From assembly GCF_964204645.1 (NCBI RefSeq), contig NC_134033.1, positions 2,105,631 to 2,169,630 on the forward strand: a DNA stretch of 64,000 nt, written 5' to 3'. Source of the stretch: Tubulanus polymorphus (Eukaryota > Nemertea > Palaeonemertea > Tubulaniformes > Tubulanidae). The notes under the pieces are model-generated. The model made no database searches. It was not told the origin of the DNA and worked only from the letters and a program-made list of their open reading frames with translations. Position 1 is the first letter of the stretch; each line of letters starts with the position of its first letter. A program made the position numbers and the translations under genes. Below are positions 56,301 through 64,000 of this stretch, piece by piece.

Positions 56301-57770
56301 ATGGAATCGTGACCCATCAGTCCTAACGCTACGATCGGCGCGCTTGTCATGTAGTGTAACAATTCACTGGAACAATGCAGAAAAAAATAACATTTTTGAA
56401 TAAATCTTTTTTTCATGAAACCCTTTTCGACAGTTTCCTACCCTACGTCACAAAAAAGAACTTAAATAATTGTTTTTGTAAAATTGCATCGCAGTGCGGT
56501 GTATAATGCTCTTACCCTTAGTGCAGTGTATCATTAGTTACTTATATTTCATTGCGTTTGACAGATGCTGCCATCTTTCAAGAGATTAACTAATCAGCAA
56601 TTACATGATACACTGCACCGTGGGGTAAAGCAGTAATGGAGCAGTATACACCACACTGTGGTAAAATTTTCCCAAGTTCTCTAATTGTCGCCAGCATTGC
56701 GTACAGCGATATATGCGATGTAAGTAACTTACTTGAAGAATGGTTTGCTGTTGTGTTCGGCGTAGAACTCTGCGGCCTCCGATCGCGATAGGTGGCACAT
56801 TTTTAATTTCGTCAATAGCAACCCGCTGTCCGCGATCCGATCGAGTATTTGACCCATCTTCGCCGTCGCGTCCGGTTTGATGAGACCCAACGTTCTGAAA
56901 AATTAAACCATGCAGGATTCTTACAGATCACGGAAAATTAGTGAAACCAGGGAATGCTTCGAATTATTAGTGTCTTGTTGTTCGAGTGACGAGTGACACA
57001 AAGAACATCTCGATAAGAAACAGCCCTCACTGAGGATATCTTATAATTTAATCAGGGAATTTGAATTTTTGGTGTCTTGTTGTTCTTGCTGGTGACGAGT
57101 GACACAAGGAACCTCTTGATAAGAAACAGCCCTCACTGAGGATATCTTGTAATTAAATCAGGGAATTTGAATTTTTGGTGTTTTGTTGTTCTTGCTGGTT
57201 ACCAGTGACACAAGAGGAGACCTGAATTCTTTCAACTGTAGCCACTCTCTGTAGCCACCAGGACCTGGGGCCAGTTGCACAGTCGTGACTTAAGTCCAAA
57301 AGTGGTCTTAAATCTTAAGACTGAACTTAAGTCTAAGCCATGACTATGCAACCGGCCTCTGGTTCCTTAGTGAGAGCTTAAGACGACTCAAGACCAATCA
57401 AAGACTATGTTAGTTTTAAAGCAAATCTTACAATTCAAGACCAGTTTGGAGTTTGGACTCGCCTATGGAATTGGCCCGGGAATCCACGAACTCAAGATTG
57501 ACGAAACCACTGCTCAGTTGGAACCACTCAGCCAACTGCTGACGGTAGTATCCAGGGTATCATTGAGGTTTTTTCCTGTTCTACCATCATTGATAAAGTG
57601 AAAACTTACGAATTCGTTTCGAGTTTATTCTGCGTATATTTGTCTCCATAGTCGACTATTTTCAGTTGTCGCGAGTGAACGTTGATAACGCTGTTTATAT
57701 ATAAACTCGCCGGAGACAACGTCTCCGACTTCGAACGCTTCAGGAACAAACGACGATTCTTCAAATCGAA
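53367..57770 (-). CDS. NME7: Nucleoside diphosphate kinase 7 (5' end missing)
   Basis: Seven exons (57770-57610, 56894-56733, 56366-56212, 55914-55762, 55139-54904, 54086-53979, 53402-53367) join in phase and encode 336 residues. NME7 is an axonemal and centrosomal protein of the gamma-tubulin ring complex with two NDPK domains. The first exon covers most of the DM10 domain (NRRLFLKRSKSETLSPASLY, VDYGDKYT). NDPK-A has LGLIKPDA and NAAHGS; NDPK-B has TNCTCCVIKPHAVANG, SGFEISALEMFSLDRA, GPCIAMEI and QNAIHCTDLPEDALLE, then VEYFFKILSRG. Both catalytic histidines are present in their N-A-x-H setting. About 40 N-terminal residues (start of DM10) were not found. The orphan exon at 62618-62755 is phase-compatible but does not look like DM10. 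Introns carry several minisatellites. Confidence 0.95.
53554..53885. mobile_element. Foldback element with CATGGTCCCCACAG ends
   Basis: ACATGGTCCCCACAG at the left and CTGTGGGAACCATGG at the right bound about 330 bp rich in AATTCCCAAATATTCCC motifs. It lies in the last NME7 intron. Confidence 0.65.
54163..54556. repeat. 40-bp minisatellite in an NME7 intron
   Basis: Ten regular 40-bp units (CTCTACCGGCCGCTTCTATC, GGGTTTACAGATTACAAA) with a few substitutions such as CGGCCACTTCT and CTAACAGG. The 40-bp period is not a multiple of three, yet one frame stays open for 87 codons by chance. Confidence 0.95.
54640..54830. mobile_element. Degenerate TTAA/CCCTTTCAGTGC element
   Basis: Contains CACCACGGTGCGATGTATCG, TTTGACAGGTGCTGCCATC and CACCGCAGTGCGGTGTAGAC in the order of the complete copy at 59086-59380; the outer ends are eroded (CACTGAAACGGTTGACACC). 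Confidence 0.6.
55238..55334. mobile_element. Foldback element, GGTTTTATAGACTGG family, degenerate
   Basis: TTTAACCCGGGGATTAACTC and a right arm ending CTTTATAAAACTGGTCCC match the copies at 23373 and 51661. Confidence 0.6.
55560..55745. repeat. Tandem repeat of GCGCCCTCTAGTGTCTATCA
   Basis: About four imperfect units of 45-60 bp with GCGCCCTCTAGTGTC and AAGAATTCTA in an NME7 intron. Confidence 0.75.
55945..56150. repeat. 105-bp tandem duplication in an NME7 intron
   Basis: Two copies of a unit containing AACACATGTGAAGTGTGGAC, GATCAGTTTTTGAAAG and GTTTGTAGTTCATTT. Confidence 0.8.
56485..56665. mobile_element. Degenerate TTAA/CCCTTTCAGTGC element
   Basis: Contains ATCGCAGTGCGGTGTATAAT, TTTGACAGATGCTGCCATCT and ATACACTGCACCGTGGGGTA, family landmarks in order; the ends are not intact. 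Confidence 0.6.
56960..57200. repeat. Tandem triplet of a 105-bp unit
   Basis: Units contain TTGGTGTCTTGTTGTTC, GACGAGTGACACAA, GATAAGAAACAGCCCTCACT and GAGGATATCTT. Related DNA is in an RB1 intron at 23520-23700. Confidence 0.75.
57272..57364. mobile_element. Short foldback, CCAGTTGCACAGTCGTGACT family
   Basis: GGCCAGTTGCACAGTCGTGA at the left and CCATGACTATGCAACCGGCC at the right. These are the ends of the array-bearing element at 52074-52439. Confidence 0.75.
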
Positions 57771-57870
57771 CTGAAAACAATGAGACAGAAAAATCTTTAA
57801 TGAATTTTGCGCTGAAAAATTATCGTAAATTTGGATTAAACGTCACGTGACCTAGCTCCACAGTTACGAG

Positions 57871-58138
57871 TTAAAACCCTTTCAGTGCCGATTAGTTAAT
57901 ACCCGAAAATGCTCGCGATTATTCAAAAATTAAAAAAAAAACCAACCCCAATGTGTTGAATAACGGCATAGAACTTAAAGTGCATCTACATCGCAACTCG
58001 TATTTCACTATGTTTGACAGGTGCTGCCATCTTTTGATGGAGATAAAAACTAATTACAAATTGCACCATGTCGCAGTGTACTAAGTCCATCACTAATCTA
58101 TACACCGCACTGAGGTGTAGAAGCAATGAAAGGGTTAA
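57871..58138. mobile_element. TTAA-flanked piggyBac-like element nested in a foldback
   Basis: TTAA, AACCCTTTCAGTGCC at the left and ATGAAAGGG, TTAA at the right. The flanks (CCTAGCTCCACAGTTACGAG and CTGAACTGTGGAATTGGGTC) are the two halves of a GGNTCCAGTTCCACAG foldback, so this copy inserted into that foldback at a TTAA site. Confidence 0.75.
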
Positions 58139-58156
58139 CTGAACTGTGGAATTGGG

Positions 58157-58289
58157 TCCCGGGGCCAGTTGCTGAAAAGTCGGTTAAAGATAACTGTCAG
58201 ATAAATACAATGAACTTTCAATTGTCACTATGTCAACTATCCACTGGTCAGACTCTAACCAACTTTTCAGCAACTACAGCCCCTGGATT
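58157..58289. mobile_element. Foldback element, CAGTTGCTCAAAGG family
   Basis: GGGGCCAGTTGCTGAAAAGT at the left and AACTTTTCAGCAACTACAGC at the right. Confidence 0.75.
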
Positions 58290-58809
58290 TCAAATCTCCA
58301 AATAAGGATATGTAATACTAACATTATATGCTTCTCTTACCCCCCCCCCCCCAATGCATTTTTTATGAATGGCTTTGCAAAGAATAATTTGGAAGAAATA
58401 TCGAAGTAACAGTTGCAAACAGGTTTCAGAATTGTGAAAAGTGTGTACACTTTTCACAGTTCTGAAACCTGTACTGTTTCAATTGAGAATTCTACTATGG
58501 AATCATTTACGGTTACCCTTTCATTTTGGATTGTTTGCTATTTAAAGAACTTCTGTGTCTCAACAAAAAACTTGTATTCTATTCAAAAGCTTTGAAAGGA
58601 TTTTCTTTCCTATATTAGATCTAGGCCTCTGAATCTCTCAGAACTGGAAATAGTTTATTCATTATCCAGACTGAATATATCATTTTTCATGCCAGACATA
58701 GAGGAGTGGCCCGAATAAAAAATCAACAAAATTATTCAATTCAATTAGAAATTAATGATCTTTCCGCAAAACTAATCTTAAAAACCAGTCTTCATTTTGG
58801 TTCTTCAGC

Positions 58810-58935
58810 CATTAGAATAGAATCACCACACAGCTGAGCTGACTGATCACCACGCTGACCAGATAGCCAACTGTTCATACCTGACTGATCACTGCACAGC
58901 TCACCTGACTGGTCACTACACTGACCGAACAAACT
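58810..58935. repeat. Diverged relative of the PIN4-intron minisatellite
   Basis: ATCACCACACAGCTGAGCTG, CTGACTGATCACC and CACCTGACTGGTCACTACAC are inverted relatives of the TGGTGACCAGTCAG units at 41085-42118, not organised as a clean array. Nearby 58340-58353 is a poly-C run. Confidence 0.55.
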
Positions 58936-58937
58936 TA

Positions 58938-59022
58938 CTAACTCAGTGGTCTAGTGGTAGAACGCAGTGGTAGTGGTTTGCAACCTAGAGACCCAGGTTC
59001 AAATCCCGGCCGGGCTAGGTGT
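58938..59022 (+). mobile_element. tRNA-like SINE head or tRNA pseudogene
   Basis: TGGTCTAGTGG fits an RNA polymerase III A box and GGTTCAAATCC a B box at roughly tRNA spacing. The 3' part (CGGCCGGGCTAGGTG) does not close an acceptor stem, so a tRNA-derived SINE or pseudogene is more likely than a working tRNA. Confidence 0.5.
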
Positions 59023-59085
59023 GCTGGGTTGAGGGTAGTTACAGCGCTGTTGGCATTTTGAAAAATTGAAAATCTTGATTGATTT

Positions 59086-59380
59086 TAACCCTTTCAGTGC
59101 GTCTACACCGCAGTGCGGTGTATAAATCAGTGATGGATTTTGCTGGTACACCGCACTGCGGTGTATTGATGTAATCAGTAATTTGTAATTATCTCTATTG
59201 AAAAATGGCAGCAAGTGTCAAACATAGTGAAATACTAGTAACTAACGATACACTGCACTGCGGTGTAGACGCACTATAGTGGTATTCCCATTGTTCAACA
59301 CACTAGGGTGGAATTTTTTAGAATTTTTAAATTTTCTCCAGCACTATAGGGTATTAATTAGTCAGCACTGAAAGGGTTAA
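59086..59380. mobile_element. Complete TTAA-flanked piggyBac-like non-autonomous element
   Basis: TTAACCCTTTCAGTGC at the left and GCACTGAAAGGGTTAA at the right are perfect inverted ends with TTAA flanks. The 295-bp interior holds three copies of the palindrome ACACCGCAGTGCGGTGTA or close variants. It is the best copy of a family also at 1-250, 54640, 56485 and 57871, with an end fragment at 24024. Confidence 0.8.
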
Positions 59381-60700
59381 CAAGCTTTGATCAGGAAGTA
59401 AATAAATATGTGTCACAGGGCAGTAATCAATAGAGGAATGCTTTTTTTCTTGTTAAATAGATACAGTAAAAATAATAGATACAGTTCGTGTAATAGATGT
59501 AGTTTTATATCTAGCTCAAAAATGATTATAAACGCAATCAATAGTTCATCAATGATAGATTACTAAGAAGATTGCGTGAGTATGTAACAGCTGTAAGAGG
59601 GAGGAGGGGGAGAGTGAGGGGGTGAACCCCCTATAACCAATACTGGTATTATGAGATTTCATGGTGAAACATATGTTCAATCTAATCGACAGCTTGTGTC
59701 GATTCAGTCTGGATTAATGAAAAACTCTCCCCGGAGCGCTGCAGCTTCACGAAATAATTCTAATAACTCTGATTTCTCAGTAATGGCTGATGTAGAATAA
59801 AAATTATATAAGTTTGACTTATTTTGTATTTGTGAATATAGCCAATTTCATTTTGGAGGGCATCAGACCTTTCAACTTTTCAATTTTTTTGACATAATTG
59901 CTGTTTTGTTTCTATTTCATATTTCGATGAGGACAACAATTCAAACTTCACCGCTTTATGTTAAAACGTTTTCGTGAAACTGAAGCTTTTTAACTTCCAT
60001 CGGGCCTAAAGCCCATCGCTGACTGGCAAACACGCTGCGCGACAGGCTTTCAACAGAATCGAAAATCTTTCAAACTTCATCATGCTCTTTTCAAGTCAAA
60101 AGGGAAAATTCATTCATTTCGAGGAAAAAAAAAGATTTTGCGAAATTTAAAACCATGCACAAAAAACAATTCAACACAATTCTTCAACCAAAGCTACAGT
60201 CGAGACTTAAGACCAGAAGACAGTGCCCCATCAGCTGGGGCCGGTGCCCAATCTGCTAGGACCGGTGACCAATCTGAGACTTAGATATCAGTCCGATTCC
60301 ACGTCTGCCAAAACGGATTCAACCAAGTTTGGTTGCAGCGACGGTCTCGTTCAAAACAGTGGTCTTAAATCACGAATGTAGCCCCCGCCTAGATATATAC
60401 GAACAAAAAGCATACGACGCGAGTGCGTTAAACTAAATTATGAACATAATCAGCATTATGTACATAATTTAGTCTCCGAAATATTTATAAGCTTAAAATA
60501 TGATTAAATCCATTGGAGTGAAGAGTTAGTCTCAACTCATGTATACACACATGTTTGTTAGTAGCAGCTGCAGTACCCGCAACCAATTTCAGCGTAGAAT
60601 CACCACCAGAAAATCTTAATTTTTCGAATGGACCTATTTTACGACAAATATTTGTTACACGTAAAGTTGAACAGGCCAAGTAAACCCGACAAACTGCCGT
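59381..60700. other. Stretch without a supported gene
   Basis: A 64-codon minus frame (60679-60485) has no recognised motif or splice partner. A perfect-looking AAATTATGAACATAATCAGC / inverted partner occurs near 60435-60475. Nothing else is seen. Confidence 0.45.
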
Positions 60701-60704
60701 GTAC

Positions 60705-61100
60705 AGGATTCAGTTCCACAGTTGTGACTCTGAACTCAGGATCCGGTTCAACAGTTGTGAGTTAGAGTTAACTCTGAACCCAGGATCCAGTTCCACAGTT
60801 ATGAGTTAGAGTTAACTCTGAACTCAGGATCCAGTTCCACAGTTGTGTGTTAGAGTTAACTCCCAACTTTATAATTGCATGGATCAGAGTTAAATCCGAA
60901 CTCAGGGTCAGATTTCAAAGTTCTTGAGTTAGATAAAAATTAGCTCATTTTCAATGCGAGATAACTCCCGAGTCAAATCCCAACTATAGAACTGGGTTAT
61001 GAATCCAGTTCCGCAGTTAAAGGTTATTGAAGATGATTTTTTAACTCAGCTTGAATTTCCAACTAAGCGGAGAACTGCAGAACTGGATCCAGCTAAGCTC
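60705..61100. repeat. Cluster of GGATCCAGTTCCACAGTTGT units
   Basis: Four direct copies of the foldback end (GGATCCAGTTCCACAGTT, GAGTTAGAGTTAACTC) followed by more diverged ones ending at AACTGGATCC (61091). It appears to be tandem growth of one arm of the foldback family. Confidence 0.7.
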
Positions 61101-61324
61101 GTTCAACCTTCGATGTTGAAAATTCTAATTTCTGCTACACCTGAAATTGGCTGCGTATATAGTTAGTTAGATATCAAACGAAACTGAAAGCAAACCGGCA
61201 TTCACTTTTTGCAGGCTTGGAGGGAAAAAAAAGTTACGCAAGGCACCATCTCTCTGGAGTAGAGCTAGTAATAGAGGGTTACCAGGGCGAGCGGGGTGCC
61301 CCGTGTATGAGAAAATCAAATACA

Positions 61325-61875
61325 ACACCGAAAAGAATGGGGCCCCATAATCACCACAATAACTAGCAGGGGTAAAGTGTGGGGCCCCATAATCACCACA
61401 ATAACTAGCAGGGATAAAGAATGGGGCCCCACAATCACCACAATAACTAGCAGGGATAAAGTGTGGGGGCCCCACAATCACCACAATAACTAGCAGGGAT
61501 AAAGTGTGGGCCCGACAATCACCACAATAACTAGCAGGGATAAAGTGTGGGCCCGACAATCACCACAATAACTAGCAGGGATAAAGTGTGGGCCCGACAA
61601 TCACCACAATAACTAGCAGGGATAAAGTGTGGGCCCGACAATCACCACAATAACTAGCAGGGATAAAGTTTGGGGACCCCACAATCACCACAATAACTAG
61701 CAGGGATAAAGTCTGGGGCCCCACAATCACCACAATAACTAGCAGGGATAAAGTGTGGGCCCCATAATCACCACTAACTAGCAGGGATAAAGTGTGGGGC
61801 CCCACAATCACCACAATAACTAGCAGGGATAAAGTCTGGGGCCCCCGCAATCACCACAATAACTAGCAGGAACAC
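61325..61875. repeat. 42-bp minisatellite
   Basis: About 13 units with GGGCCCCACAATCACCACAA and TAACTAGCAGGGATAAAGTG. Variation is concentrated in GGGCCCC/GGGCCCG/GGGGACCCC. Reverse-frame peptides over this block are repeat shadows. Confidence 0.9.
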
Positions 61876-62269
61876 CATGTTCAGGAACACCATGACACGT
61901 AGCAATGCAAAGACGAGGGCACCCCACGATGATAAACGTATTAAAATATAGGCTAAATAAGTAGATATATATATAAATAAAGTGTTGTTACGAATAAACT
62001 GAAGCATGTTCGAAACAGCGACAGTTTGTCGTCTGCCGTCCATTTATAAATACACCAGTCACATCCATTTCATCATTAGAGGAGACCCATTCATTCAATA
62101 ATCAATATGGGCGTTGTCTGGACGAACCAGTAGCAGACGCCGGGATGGAAACGCGACCAACCCCCAGGGGGCGGGGCAACGGACCCGCCAATCATTTTAC
62201 TAGCACTAAAATCTCCCTACATGCAGAAATAAAAGTTACTTTTTTTAAAACCAATGATTACTGTAAGAG

Positions 62270-62380
62270 GCCTGTTGCATAGACAGTCTAAACACCTTTA
62301 CAGCAGGTTACTTCAATGACCAGTCCAAAGATTGAAGATCAATTTCGGACTTCATTAAGGCATGACTGTGCAACGTGAAC
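62270..62380. mobile_element. Short foldback, CCAGTTGCACAGTCGTGACT family
   Basis: GGCCTGTTGCATAGACAGTC at the left and GGCATGACTGTGCAACG at the right. Confidence 0.6.
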
Positions 62381-62617
62381 TAGTGTTTAGAGGGTTTAAG
62401 TTAAAACTGATCTTTAGAAGTGAAACAGCAATTCTAAAGATGGCCGTTACTGCCATCAATTTTTTCGTTAAAAGCTGATCTAATTCAAAATCGCAAAACT
62501 CTAAATTTCTAGTCTAAATCAAAAATGGATGCGACTAAAAGGTTAAGAATTAAATGTATAATGACGTCACACGCAAGCGCGCGCCGGGCGGGGGTACACA
62601 CTAACAGACGGTCTTAC

Positions 62618-62755
62618 CGATGTCGGACTCGCGGCGCTGAACTGTCGCCGTGACGACGACGACAATACCAACGAAGCCGACGTCGTCGCCGTAACGACGA
62701 CGCGCTGTTGAGAACACGCTCGATACAACAATCGGTGCACTACTTGCGTAACCAT
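62618..62755 (-). CDS. Orphan first exon with mitochondrial-presequence composition (partial)
   Basis: ATG in a strong context (AACCATGG) opens 46 codons that end at TCG before GTAAGA, a good donor, in phase 0. The peptide starts MVTQVVHRLLYRACSQQR and ends RRQFSAASPTS: Arg/Ser/Ala-rich with no acidic residues, and RRQFSAA resembles a mitochondrial processing site. No following exon of a mitochondrial protein was found to the left on the minus strand. Its phase would also allow splicing to the NME7 exon at 57770, but it lacks the expected DM10 start. A CRE (TGACGTCA) lies in the putative first intron at 62562-62569. The plus strand is also open here, so the strand is not certain. Confidence 0.4.
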
Positions 62756-63009
62756 GGTTTCTATTCAAACCGAACGAATTAATGATCCCGTTTTTTTTTT
62801 GGTTTTGTTTTTGGCGTTTTATCGACTACGACTGACACTGTCGTCGCGGTGATCGCGGTCCATGCCTGCAAAAATTCCGAAAGTCGGAAAAACGGAAAAA
62901 TAAAGAAGACGTATTTTAGATGACTGCGTTCGAAAAGACGGGTCCTAGAAACCGGTGAAATAAACCGCAAAAACAACAAGACCAAGTTCTACAGTCGTGT
63001 GTTAGAGTC

Positions 63010-63395
63010 GACTCTGTGCTGGAGTCGTGATTCCACAATAATTACCGACTCTATTCCATTCCACAATCATTGATGACTCTGGAGTCAATTCTACAGACTA
63101 TATAGTCAATTCCACAATTGTTGACTCTGGAGTCATTTCTACAGACTCTGGAGTCATTTCCAAATTTGTTGTCTCTGGAGTCATTTCTACAGACTCTGGA
63201 GTCATTTCCAAATTTGTTGTCTCTGGAGTCATTTCTACAGACTCTGGAGTCATTTTCAAAATCGTTGACTCTGGAGTCATTTCTACAGACTATATAGTCA
63301 ATTCCACAATTGTTGATTCTGGAGTCATTTCTACAGACTCTGGAGTCAAATCCAAAATTGTTGACTCTGGAGTCAAATGCACACCTATAGTCCTA
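63010..63395. repeat. Tandem GACTCTGGAGTCATTTCTAC repeats
   Basis: About 12 imperfect units of GACTCTGGAGTCATTTCTAC with spacers such as CCAAATTTGTTGTCT. They are kin to the palindromic blocks at 480-830 and 51180-51345. Confidence 0.8.
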
Positions 63396-64000
63396 CTACG
63401 GCTCTAGGGTCAGTCGCGCAGTTGCGCGAAGTCCACATACGAACGACCAAAGACCGTCGCATACACGACCGCGAGCAAGATCTCGACTCCGGGAGTCAAC
63501 CGAGTAAGTCGCGCGTCCTCAAAATATAATTCCTCGCAATATTGCCGAAATTCGAACGCTCTCTCCGTTTAAAAGTCAAACGACGGTAACCAACGACTGC
63601 AGAACGCGCCCCTGTGTAGATACATACAAACCCAACTGTAAAACACTAATAAAGACTCACTGTAGTAAAACACCACACTTTAAAATCATATGACTGAAAT
63701 GTTTCTATTTTCGGGTTTAATACCGGTTTCTAGTGAAGGTTAAAGGGTGGTTGTTTTTTGTGTGGTTTTTGTGACGATTTGTGAAACAAACGACGGAGAT
63801 CAGCTTTTAAAAACAGTGTATATTTCAATACGCGAAAAACGTGTATTTCAAAAACCAGACTCGAGACTCATAGTTCGAGAAGAATTATTTCGCGACAGTT
63901 TGTTGACAGATCTAAAGAGAACTGGTCTTTTTGAAAATATAAAACTGATCGAATAGAAATCTAAAGCGCGTTTATTCGTATAGGTACTAGGCGACACCTG
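63396..64000. other. Right edge without a recognised gene
   Basis: A plus frame at 63747-63956 (69 codons) begins MVVFCVVFVTICETNDGDQL, a possible short signal-like start, but its only ATG-to-stop reading has no family match or splice support. The surroundings are AT-rich. I cannot support a gene here. Confidence 0.35.

Noticed and set aside
61167-62043. Minus frames with repeated SLLVIVVIVG, looking like membrane segments
   Set aside because: The hydrophobic peptide is the 42-bp minisatellite read backwards; no start, splice or family support.

Overview
The window is animal nuclear DNA. Its genes are split by GT-AG introns with phases that can be checked, polyadenylation signals are present, and the introns are full of minisatellites and short foldback elements. 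The protein set (P4-ATPase, TMEM254, RB1, PIN4, BAP18, NME7, Ly6) is metazoan. I would guess an invertebrate bilaterian, possibly a spiralian, but the sequence does not fix the phylum. There are no CRISPR arrays or bacterial operons.

Layout, left to right. 1.9-4.8 kb: three exons of an ATP11-type flippase (minus); one intron holds a 51-bp array that repeatedly copies the next exon's own splice acceptor. 8.5-11.2 kb: a galactose-3-O-sulfotransferase-like gene (plus) with altered PAPS-binding motifs. 12.1-14.7 kb: a Ly6/uPAR three-finger protein (minus). 15.1-16.5 kb: TMEM254 (minus) with two CRE sites near its start. 17.4-20.4 kb: a divergent pair, a DUF3987-type P-loop protein (minus) and a transposase-like zinc-ribbon protein (plus), probably a mobile unit. 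21.4-30.8 kb: RB1 in 21 exons (plus). 31.4-40.2 kb: a secreted protein of about 2119 residues with EGF-like repeats, acidic stalk, LamG, mucin-type repeats, vWA and a Cys-rich tail (plus). 40.8-43.1 kb: PIN4 (minus), head-to-head with BAP18 (43.3-49.4 kb, plus). 53.4-57.8 kb: most of NME7 (minus). 62.6-62.8 kb: an orphan first exon with a mitochondrial-presequence look (minus).

I rebuilt the exon chains by splice sites and phase. RB1, the EGF/LamG/vWA gene, PIN4, BAP18, TMEM254, the Ly6 gene, the sulfotransferase and the DUF3987 gene all add up to whole codon numbers. The genes are mostly unrelated in function. The only clear pairings by position are PIN4/BAP18, which share 130 bp, and the DUF3987/zinc-ribbon pair.

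The spacers and introns hold several foldback families whose ends share a GGnCC(A)GTT core, a TTAA-flanked piggyBac-like family, pogo-like remnants, tRNA-derived SINE pieces, and minisatellites with units of about 40-51 bp. The heptamer GCAGACG/CGTCTGC is strikingly frequent in exons and spacers alike.
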